Positions 53,756 to 62,230 of a stretch of 64,000 bases of DNA are shown one piece after another. The DNA is from Rhynchonema sp. JSB1_4 (lineage: Eukaryota > Nematoda > Chromadorea > Monhysterida > Xyalidae). The translations under genes were made by a program, and so were the position numbers. The DNA is taken from the NCBI GenBank assembly GCA_030248065.1, contig JASAMV010001689.1:1-64000 (forward strand), read 5' to 3'. The notes beneath the pieces are model-generated. The model was not told the origin of the DNA. It worked only from the letters and a program-made list of their open reading frames with translations, and did no database searches. The first letter of the stretch is position 1. Every line of letters begins with the position of its first letter.

Positions 53756-53847
53756 GCGCATTTGCGCGTTTGCGCAATTTGCATCGTGAACACGAATGCG
53801 CGTCAAAAAATGTGACGCGCAAACGCGCATGCATTGTGAAGGCAGCC
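53749..53847. mobile_element. TTCACAATGC-family element, partial copy in the retrotransposon
   Basis: The right end is intact (GCATTGTGAAGGCAGCC|TTA at 53847) with GCGCGTTTGCGC arm units and an internal TTTTTTGACGCGCATTCGTG-type hairpin. The left terminus is missing; the 26-bp inverted repeat abuts it instead. It interrupts the reverse-transcriptase frame after ...QNAAL. Confidence 0.7.
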
Positions 53848-54458
53848 TTAGGGCGGCATTCTGGGCTTGCTGGATGCGGTCTATGCCATTCTTGTTCCGG
53901 CGCAACGCAGTTGATTATTGACTTGCTGATAGCGTTGATGGTGACATTGAGGGTGTCATTGCTTTGCCCCCAGCTCGTGCCTGCCAGCGCCTTTAGGATC
54001 CAGTTGCGCGATTGAACCCCTGACCGTATAGACTCGCAATGGCGTTCGAATCTGATGCCTGGATCGAATACGACACCCAGGATTTTCGGGTAGTGCCGTT
54101 GATGTGTAGGGGCGGAGTGGGCTTGCGACCTGACGTCAGCACTATTGAGGTGGATTTGGTCTCGGAGACCGAGAGGCCGCAGCCGGCGAAGAAGTTGCAC
54201 AGTTGTTGGATGTAGTCGTTGAGTGGGGCGGACACGGCTACGAGGTCGGCGCCACTTGCGAGCACTGTGAAATCGTCAGCTTAGGACACGACTTTGATAG
54301 ACGGCGGGGGGGTTGGGATGTTACGCACGTAGAAGTTGAAGAGGCAACGAGACAGGACTGAACCTTGCGGAACGCCGCTGTGCACAATGCAGGTGACGAT
54401 GGCGCTTTGATGCTTGTGTTTTACGCTAGTTTTTTGCTTTACCATAAGATTTGGTTAC

Positions 54459-54506
54459 TTGGTTACTTTTGTGTGTCTTGGCTCATTGGTTACTTTTGTG
54501 TGTCTG
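54459..54506. repeat. Two and a half copies of TTGGTTACTTTTGTGTGTCT
   Basis: Tandem duplication of about 26 bases just outside the 5' truncation point of the retrotransposon; the first copy also has a partial TTGGTTACTT before it. Confidence 0.6.
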
Positions 54507-56045
54507 GATTTTGGCGCCATTTTTTGAACGCGGCCAGTGCACAGTATCCACCGTAGCCCCTGTTAATTTCCATCATCGATGGGCATGATAACAAGATGAA
54601 ACATCAGTGCGTCCAACGCCGTGACGTGAGGTTTTCGAAAAGCGACCCAGAAAATTTTTCGCAGAGGCGTGGTTTTTTCTGGTGAAACCAAAAGTCTGGA
54701 AGAAAAAACTTGAGAAGTCACGCGATTTATAGCATTTAAATTACTGACATCTTACATTTTGCCTAACACATACTGTAATTCATAATTATCATCGTGTCAA
54801 CGAGTCAACTAACAAAAGTGCGAGAACCGAAAAGTGGAACAGTGCAGCAACTGACGCAAAACCACGCCACAATGAATACAAAGTTCCAAAGTTCGGTCTG
54901 ACTTTAATTTTTTGAATAAGTGGAAGGTTTTGGCAATCAAAGCTTCTTTCAGGATCTGCAATCCTCTTTCTCCTGGTGTTGGGCCTGCAACAAACACAAA
55001 GTACGGATGAACACAAAAATTGTTGGCCGAGCAAAGACTGTGCGTTCAGATTTGGGTTCCATTTTTGGTTGATTCCGACAATGTGAAATCTTTCGTGTGT
55101 CGGCTATGAAATGCTGTGCAAGCTGTCTGACACACCGCAACAGCTCATACCAGACAGCGTACTGTAGATGCTTACGTAACTGATCAGTTCAGTTTCAGTT
55201 TTATCGTTATTTATATACTGTCACAAGCACTAACGCAACAAAATGTCACGACAACAATTATGCAAGTTTCGTTTACAAGAAATGAAGTTTGGGCATGGAG
55301 AATAAAGAAATAGTGATTGGTCTGATTGGCAGAGTTCAACCAATTGTGTTTTCCTACTACCTGCTGCAGGCTTCCGTCACTGCAACATTTTCCAACTGTG
55401 CGAGCAAGGATGTGGTCTTGAAGAAAATGTGGTTTCTGCGGGTAAGCCTGTGCACATCTGGGATGACATCTCGGTAAAGTACTTACATAGGTGCAGTTGT
55501 CCGAACCTAAAGTACCAATGTTGTGCAGATTCCGGTACATTACAGCGTTGTTCAGAATTTGGCCTAAGCATATGTATGAGACAAAACCCAAGCCTAACAC
55601 TTTAGGTCTAAATCTGGCCCAGCCTTTGGCCTAAGTCTGAGAACAAGAGCAGAAAAATTCGAAGAATGCCGTCACGGCCGTGCCAAAGCGTTCACTGGCC
55701 CATCCATGAACACACAACCAAATTGATTGCAGATGCAATCCACAACCAAACAATGATCGACACATACGCAGTCCACAGAAACAACAAAATTGGATTGGAT
55801 GCAACCGACAAAAAGCTCTACTTCAAATGCAAAATCAATCTTCTTCTGTTAGTTAACCTCACGTATAAGAGCTGCGCATGTAAATCAACATGGGCAAGTT
55901 CAAGACACACATTACAAAGACCGAAAGCGTGGTTGAAAGCAGCGACCACATAAAGTTTCGTGTCGTTTCGTTCGACAGACATCTCGATCCCGCAGGGATA
56001 ATTTTCACAAGTTCGGAATTTGACCCTAAAATTCGGTGTTTTCAG
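54507..56045. other. Mostly non-coding, possible upstream exon material
   Basis: No recognisable domain. Plus-strand frames at 55666-55880 and 55890-56040 look mildly protein-like and could belong to the membrane-anchor exon at 56046, but I cannot place splice junctions. A minus-strand frame (55818-56159) competes for the same bases. Confidence 0.3.
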
Positions 56046-56139
56046 ATTGGCAGGATTATCGGTGGGCGCATTAGTCGTGCTGTTGATCGCTGGCCTGCTC
56101 GTCACACTGCTCATTTGCAGATGTCGCAAACGAAACTGA
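56046..56139 (+). CDS. Possible last exon: C-terminal membrane anchor
   Basis: After a good acceptor (GGTGTTTTCAG at 56035-56045) the phase-2 frame encodes a strong transmembrane helix, VGALVVLLIAGLLVTLLIC, then the stop-transfer stretch RCRKRN and TGA. Hydrophobic helix, basic cluster and immediate stop together are hard to get by chance, so this may be the end of a type I membrane protein on the plus strand. The upstream exons are not identified. A copy of TGAAACATCA lies 23 bases downstream. Confidence 0.35.
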
Positions 56140-57941
56140 TGCAACAACGATATGTACATTCATGAAACATCACGGTGGAACTCAAACTTGGTGGTCGTCG
56201 TCCTCTTTCTTGGTCACATGATTTTCTCTTGCGACTTTGAGATTTGACCAAAAAATAGTGCTTCCCAAATACTGTAGCTAGTAAGAAATTGAAAAAAGCA
56301 TACATACCGCAACTAACGGTGTCAAACCTAAAAAAATTGTTGACCAAGATAGGAGCGATCATTACCGATTCGATCTCCAAGTTTCATGTCGTTATTTGGT
56401 ACCATGCACATAAACTAGATCATTATCAAACAGAAACATAGTGATTTGCCTCCATTCTGAAGGGCATCTGCAACTCCGACTGATATACATTGGTTACCAT
56501 AATCGAGCGAAACAACCATAACTGCTACTCACTGCTTCAAGTACCCACCAGATCATGTTCATCACAATTGAAAACGTTGGTAAAATCGAATAAAAAACTC
56601 AACCAATGGTTTGATACCGTTCCGAGACGCTTCGTGGTCCGGATCGTCTAAGTTGGTCCACTTTCAGAGCACCGATCACGTGACCGTCCATTCTCTTGTT
56701 CGTGATCAATGATTGTGTGTGTGTGTGAGAAAATTGGGCACCGCATTATCGTCCCGCACAAATCTGACAGAAACAGTCAGTCCCCCAATGTGTACCTACA
56801 TATAGTTTATTCGTTGGTTCGCCAGTTGTCTCCGTGTCTGTGCAGCCAGCCAACTGCGTATACACAAACAGCGCACACGCAAGCAAGCACACCAGCGCTG
56901 TTGTTGTAGGACTGATTCAGCCGGCATACCTACCTATATTATATGTATTGGTTGGTCGCGTTGGCAGAAAACACGTCGATATGTTGGGGCTGTGCGTACA
57001 TTACGCTCACAGCCAATGCAGCACCATCCCACTCAGAAAGCAGCAGCAGGAGCAGAGCGGGTTTTGCCCTGCACCCCGTCCTATCTCGTTTGCCTGACTG
57101 TGTTGTATGTATTGACGACGGACTATGTACATGGTTGGCTACATACAACGTGTTTCGTTTCATTCCCGTCCCCTGCCTGCCCTGTTCACTGCTGTTATAT
57201 GTTGTCCGCGCTGCTTTTAGGTGCTCTTTGTGTGTGCAACGGCCACGACGCGTTTCTGCGGACCGACTGTGTTTGGTCATGTCTTCGAACGTTCACAGCG
57301 CTCCCTCGTTTGCTCCATCTGCACTGCAGCGACGTTTTGTGCGTTTTTTGCGTGATTTAAAAATGAATTGTCCACATGTACGTGACGCGACGACACATTT
57401 GTGGATGCGCTGGGGCTGTGGCCTCTGCGAAATGCTTGCCAAATGCCAGAAGCACATCACTCGGCCCTTGGTTGTTGCATTTGTGAGTGGCTGTACTTTT
57501 GGCCAACCATCAATGTGGAACTCCGCAAAATTTTGCGAACAATTTTGAAATCACGACTTCATGCATGACCATATTCATGATAGCAGCCTCCATATTGTTG
57601 CAAGACATAACAAACGGTTGCGGGCAAACTTTTGGTTGCTACGTGTGCTTCCTACGCCCTTTATCATTTTATCTGCCTGCCTCTCTTCGTTCACATTCTC
57701 TCTTTCACAGTGGGGCATGTGAGCTTAAATGCTCAAATTACGTCATCAATTTTGGGATCAAATGAGCGCTTTTGACGATGTCACGATTTGTGTGGCTTGG
57801 ACCATCACACGGCATTGATTTTGATGCCGTCGCATAAAGAATGTTCGACAGTGGCACATTTTTTAGAATTGGGTGAGCATCTTCCCTTGGTCACATGGCG
57901 GTTGTCTGTTTGTTCTGTCTCGTAATATTTTCACCCACCAC
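56140..57941. other. Intergenic, no convincing gene
   Basis: Contains a GT microsatellite (near 56712) and a GC-richer, pyrimidine-rich block (56940-57400) with two long overlapping frames (201 and 122 codons) on the same strand. Neither resembles a protein family. It could be untranslated exon or promoter DNA. Confidence 0.35.
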
Positions 57942-58167
57942 GGGTGGAATTTTCGAAACGGTGTAAAGGTCAGTTGGGCGTAAAGGTCGGTGTAAAGTTC
58001 GGTCGAAAGCTCGGTCGGCGTAGCTCGGTGTAAACGTGAAACATTGCCTGTTATTAACATGAAATGTTTCAAGTTTACACCGAGGTCTTTCACGCTGAGC
58101 TGTCGACCGAGCTTTCCACCGACCTTTACACCCAACTGACCTTTACACCGTTTCGAAAATATCACCC
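57942..58167. mobile_element. 226-bp foldback, GGGTGATAT family, copy 2
   Basis: Left end GGGTGGAATTTTCGAAACGG, right end CCGTTTCGAAAATATCACCC. It is a near-complete hairpin down to a loop of about 20 bases (CCTGTTATTAAC). The arms consist of GGTGTAAAGGTC / GGTCGAAAGCTC units, as in copy 1 at 1566-2165. It looks like a deletion derivative that kept only the arms. Confidence 0.85.
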
Positions 58168-58676
58168 CACGTCACGTCACCTGACCGCTTGGAACTTCGA
58201 TTTCGCAATATGTATAATACACTGTATGCTCCTGACTAAAAACGGCACCAACCACGCTGAATTGAATAAGATGTTTTGTTTGATGGTTTTCGGGTGTTAT
58301 TGAAAACTTTGTACCTCACAAACCGCCCACCGGTTGACAAAAAATTATCATCATAAATGCTTAATGCTTTTAATTTATGATTTTCAAAGTTCCTTGTTTG
58401 TTGTTAGATCCCCTTACCCAAGGAACTAGTTTTGGTGAAAAAGAAAAATCTTTTGCTCAAAATCTTGTTTTCAAAAAAATCAACAACAGCGCAAAATGGC
58501 CGTTTTTCGAATGTGTGAAAGGCAAGCTAAAACTACTCTTTAAGCCCAAAAGTGCCTATTTTGGGCGAAAATTGAGGAAGTTAGTGTCCCCTGTCGGGGT
58601 GAATATTAAAACGAATAGAAAGAGAAAATTCTCGTAACATTTCCCCCCCGGGAAGACTCATTATTAATAAAACGGA
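58168..58676. other. Non-coding spacer
   Basis: No gene seen. Its right edge (GAAGACTCATTAT then AATAAAACGGAT, 58652-58677) is repeated on the far side of the transposon nest at 61602-61635. Confidence 0.5.
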
Positions 58677-58901
58677 TTACCGTAGAAACCTAAATAAAAG
58701 GGGGCTCTATTAATTCACTGACCCCATTTTGGGGGCTCTATTCCGGGGGGCTCTATTAATTCACTGACCCGAACCTGAAAAATTGTTCCCAGAAATACCC
58801 CCAAAAACCCCTAAAAGGGGGTTTGAAAGGATGTTTTTTCGATTGTAATCGCATTTATTCGTGTCTATTCATCCATAAGAGGCGTATTATATGCTCTGAA
58901 C

Positions 58902-59378
58902 CAGTGTTGGAGGTGGGGGGGTTTGGGGGGGGGGGGGGTAGCCCCCCCCCCCAGTACAGTAGGTATCCCCCCCTCGCCTGGTACAGTAGGTATCCCCACG
59001 ATGTTTGGCATGGTACAGTAGGTATCCCCCCCGATTTTTACCCCGGTACAGTAGGTATCCCCCACGATTTTGCCCAAAAATTGCCAATTTTTGACCAAAA
59101 TGGCCAAAATTAGTGTAAAATAATTGGTTTTTGACTCAAATTAACCAAAATTAGCGCGCTACGCGCGCAAATACCACGTTTTCACACGACTCCACCCATA
59201 ATCAACCCATTTTCACCCCAAAACCTAACCCCCCCCCAACCCCCCCCCCCCAAACCCCCCCTAGGTACATAACCCCCCCCCCCCCCCCCCAGGCCATCGG
59301 CTCTGGTACAGTAGGTATCCCCCCCTCTCTGAGCGCGGTACAGTAGGTATCCCCCCCTCCAGAGTACCTCCAACGCTG
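58902..59378. mobile_element. hAT-type MITE (D), 477 bp, target duplication CTCTGAAC
   Basis: The ends are CAGTGTTGGAGGT and ACCTCCAACGCTG. Both sides carry a perfect 8-bp duplication, CTCTGAAC (58894-58901 and 59379-59386), the hAT signature. The arms contain six copies of GTACAGTAGGTATCCCC (four left, two right) among long G or C runs. Non-autonomous. Confidence 0.92.
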
Positions 59379-59793
59379 CTCTGAACGAACAGCAAACGTG
59401 CATAAATGTACCTGTGCACCAGTGTAGTTCCTGGTCCGGAGGGGGAACAGGCGGTACCGGTACCCCCCTTTTTTCGGAGGGGAACAGACGTACCCACCTG
59501 GGGGGAAGGGGGGAGGGACCCGGAAGGGGGGGGAGGACCCAAATTTGGAGAAAGGTCATTTTTTGAGGTCGAAAATTTGGCTCATTTTTGCCCCTTTTAG
59601 GAAAAAAATCTCAATAAAAACGGTATTTTGGCGATTTTTGACGACATTGACCTAAAAATCACTCATTTTATGCCTAAAAATGCCTATTTTAGGCCAAAAT
59701 TTGCCTATTTTAGGTAAAAATTGGGGGAGCAGACCATAGTTTTTTTAGACACTTTTTAGGTGCAATTTGCACCTAAAAAATCAGAATTGCACC

Positions 59794-60230
59794 CAGTGGT
59801 GTCGTTGGGAAATCAAAAAGTCAGGATACCGGATACCCAAAATCCAAAATTTTCGGATACCGGATACCCAAAATGAAAAATCTCGGATACCAGGGGGGGG
59901 GCTGCTCCCCAAAATAATAAATCTCGGATACCCAGGGGGGGGGGTTGTTCAAAAAAGGTCAATTTTTTAGAGGAAAATTGAGCAAAATTGGTGTTGGAAG
60001 CGCAAAAAATGGTCATTTTTTGGGTTATGCTTGCGGCAGCAAGCGGTTTTGCGCATTTTAGAGGTAAAAATGGGCGATTTTTACGGTTTTCGGAAAAATT
60101 TTAGGGTAGGATACCCCTGGACAAAAAGTCAGGATACCGGATACCCCTTGGTGAAAAAATCAAGATACCGGATACCGGATACTCGGGGGGTAACCCCCCC
60201 TTCCCCCCCCCCCCCCCAACGACACCACTG
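59794..60230. mobile_element. hAT-type MITE (C), 437 bp, target duplication ATTGCACC
   Basis: The ends are CAGTGGTGTCGTTGGG and CCCAACGACACCACTG, with a perfect 8-bp duplication ATTGCACC (59786-59793, 60231-60238). The arms repeat GGATACCGGATACC with G or C runs next to the termini. Inserted into element A. Confidence 0.92.
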
Positions 60231-60505
60231 ATTGCACCTAAAAATTCAGGGTTAGGTGCAAGGTTGCACCTAAAATTTTGGGCCCTTATTTGCTTAATTT
60301 AGCATTTATACAGCATCTTTTAAGGTTGGAAAGCTTAGAAACAAAAAAAATGCGCTGCGCGGCTTTTCATTCCTTCCAATAAATTCCATCGAAGCATTTG
60401 GTCGACATCGACAAAAAATATTGATCTGATTGATTGATTTCGTACACAGTTAGTACCTGGTGTGCTGGTGATAAGATTCAAAACAAATACGTGCTGTACT
60501 AGGAT

Positions 60506-60890
60506 CAGTGTAGTTCCTGGTCCGGCGAGGCGGTTAGTGAACCTACCCACTTTGTCGGTGCGGCGGTTAGTGTGCCTCCCTGTGGGGAAAGGAGGGGGGA
60601 AGACCAAAATTCAGGAAAAAGTCCTTCTTTGAGGTAAAAAATTTGACGTATTTTTGCCCTTTTTGGAAAAAATTCTCCATAAATAGGGTATTTTGGCGAC
60701 TTTTGACAACATTGACCTGAAAATTACCCATTATAGGCCTAAAATGCCCATCTTGGGCTAAAAATGCCTATTTTAGGCAAAAATTGCAGCGGTTAGTGTA
60801 ACTGGTGCGGCGATTAGTGTACTAGTGTACCTTGGTCGCGGCGGTTAGTGTACCTTAGGAGGGGACCCCCTCCCCCCAGGAACTACACTG
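60506..60890. mobile_element. hAT-type MITE (B), 385 bp, same family as A, nested in A
   Basis: It has the same terminal repeats as A (CAGTGTAGTTCCTGGTCCGG ... CCAGGAACTACACTG). The flanks are ACTAGGAT and ACTAGAAC, a decayed 8-bp duplication matching at six positions. The interior aligns with A's interior (shared blocks GGTATTTTGGCGA, ACATTGACCT). The arm repeat differs: GCGGTTAGTGTACC in B, GGGGGAACAGACGTACCC in A. Confidence 0.9.
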
Positions 60891-61568
60891 ACTAGAACTA
60901 GAGCAGAGCATGACAACAGTATTAGATACCCACACAGTAAATGAACAGCGAAAGTAATTGATTCGTACGTGACCCCCAAATGTGGATATGGTGACATGAA
61001 AATTTTACTGTTTCGTTTTCTTCTCAATCGGTTCTCAATAATGAAACTAGTACAAATGTGGTACAAAATGTTGAACTTTCCCTGAAAAGTTTGCTTTTGC
61101 TAAAGGAAAGGCATTCATTGCGTTACAACTTTATTGAACTTCTAAAAGCACGCAAATAGCATTGAACACACAACCTGGCAAAAAAGCCTAAAATTGGCGT
61201 TTTTTGTCCAAAATAGGGGTTGCACCTACTTTGGCCAGCTTGCACCTAAAAATTGGGGGTTGCACCTAAGTTGCACCTAGTGAATTTTGAAAAAAAAAAC
61301 TGGAGCAGACGTACCCGGAGGGGGAACAGTGGGGCAGGCGAGGCGTACCATGGAGGGGGAACAGACGTACCCGAGGGGGACCCCCTCCCCCCAGGAACTA
61401 CACTGCTGTGCACCACTTCAAGCCCTACACTACTGTGTGTATAGGGGATGTTGGGCTCTATTCCGGGATCCGGGGGGCTCTATTAATTCACTTCACTTGA
61501 CCCCTTTTTTGGGGGGCTGTATTACGGGAACTCTATTCCGGGGGGCTGCATTTAGGTTTTTACGGTAA

Positions 61569-62125
61569 ACAGATTGACCGGATTAAACATTTGGGGGTGG
61601 TGAAGACTCATTATGGATTTTGAAAATAAAACGGATCAAACGGAATCCAGCTGGAACTTGGTCCTGAACCAAGGCACGGGCTTCATCAAGTTCTCATTTT
61701 TTATGGTGTCTTCTATTAATAGATAACATTAATCTGTCACAACTTTCCATTTTTATAATTAGGCTCATTGTTGTTCCTCTGGGGGTGGGGAGGGGGTCCC
61801 CCTCGGGTACGCTACCCTCCCCCTCAGGTGGTACACTATCACCCACATAAAACGCCACAGTCCGATCGACATCTTAAAACGAAAAGGAAATTTTTTCCCC
61901 AACTGTTCGGTTCAGTCTTGACTATTGTCTACAACTTCTTCTTCGATCTTCGATGATCTGATTAGAAATTTCTCAGAACTTTTCATTTTCGTTCGTTATT
62001 CGACCCGTTGTTTGTTTAAGCTTGTTAAATCGAATTTGGTTGACGACGCAACGCAACCTCACACACACAGTCCATCTTCAGAACTACCAACTCAAAATGC
62101 AACAGCAACACCAAATACAATAATA
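61569..62125. other. Upstream region of the right-edge gene
   Basis: No protein-coding exon that I can support. It probably includes the promoter and 5' leader of the 62231 gene. A GGTACCCTCCCC/GGGGAGGGGGTCC-type hairpin at 61776-61830 resembles the G/C-run arms of the neighbouring elements. Confidence 0.4.
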
Positions 62126-62206
62126 ATGAGTGATCATCAACAAGCAGCAGCGTCTCGTCAACAAAATGTGCGCAATAACAGCAACTACGAGCTGGAGTAC
62201 GAATGA
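62126..62206 (+). CDS. Upstream ORF or frame-shifted N-terminus (26 codons)
   Basis: ATG at 62126 opens a Gln/Asn-rich frame (MSDHQQAAASRQQNVRNNSN) that stops at 62204-62206, 24 bases before the ATG of the main frame. Its composition matches the main protein. It may therefore be a regulatory upstream ORF, or the true N-terminus joined by an unseen splice or separated by a sequence error. Confidence 0.4.
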   Translation: MSDHQQAAASRQQNVRNNSNYELEYE

Positions 62207-62230
62207 GCGTTGTTGTGCGAAGGACGGGCG

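Larger units (their letters stand above)
53075..54420 (-). pseudogene. 5'-truncated dead non-LTR retrotransposon (jockey/R1-like RT)
   Basis: On the minus strand the reverse-transcriptase core is plain: GVPQGSVLSRCLFNFYV near 54380, then ADDFTVLASGADL, then LSVSETKSTSIVLTSGRKP. The catalytic YADD motif has lost its tyrosine to a stop (TAA, 54281-54283). Frameshifts follow near 54093 (into KILGVVFDPGIRFERH) and near 53905 (into RRNKNGIDRIQQAQNAALR). Sequence at about 53645-53847 interrupts the frame. The 3' part resumes with RCILAQLRSGHCRILNSYRN and the cysteine cluster CPRCNTEPDTVEHLFC, and ends IDLWRNPIKCAEELSVVI. Such elements copy RNA into chromosomal DNA. This one lacks its 5' half (ORF1, endonuclease) and cannot work. 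Confidence 0.88.
59420..61405. mobile_element. hAT-type element (A), 1986 bp, target duplication CTGTGCAC
   Basis: The ends are CAGTGTAGTTCCTGG and CCAGGAACTACACTG, with a perfect 8-bp duplication CTGTGCAC (59412-59419, 61406-61413). The arms hold GGGGGAACAGACGTACCC-type repeats at both ends. The length is inflated by nested insertions: C, B, and probably another unit flagged by TTGCACCTAAAA repeats (59757-59793, 60231-60280, 61214-61280). No transposase frame. Confidence 0.92.
58677..61568. mobile_element. Outer TIR element (E) hosting the transposon nest
   Basis: The ends are TTACCGTAGAAACCTAAAT at 58677 and its complement (ATTTAGGTTTTTACGGTAA) at 61568. Inside each end lies an array of GGGGCTCTATTAATTCACTG units. 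The rest is about 330 bases of its own spacer interrupted by elements D and A. No coding frame. The class is uncertain; the flanks show no clean target duplication beyond TA/TTA. Confidence 0.65.

Noticed and set aside
56943..57548. 201-codon plus-strand frame
   Set aside because: It lies in a GC-rich block where a second frame is also open for 122 codons. The composition (many Cys, Arg, Leu) looks random and I see no family.
58953..59355. Six spaced copies of a 17-bp repeat, CRISPR-like at first sight
   Set aside because: The spacing is irregular, the copies sit in the arms of a hAT-type element with an 8-bp duplication, and the genome is eukaryotic.
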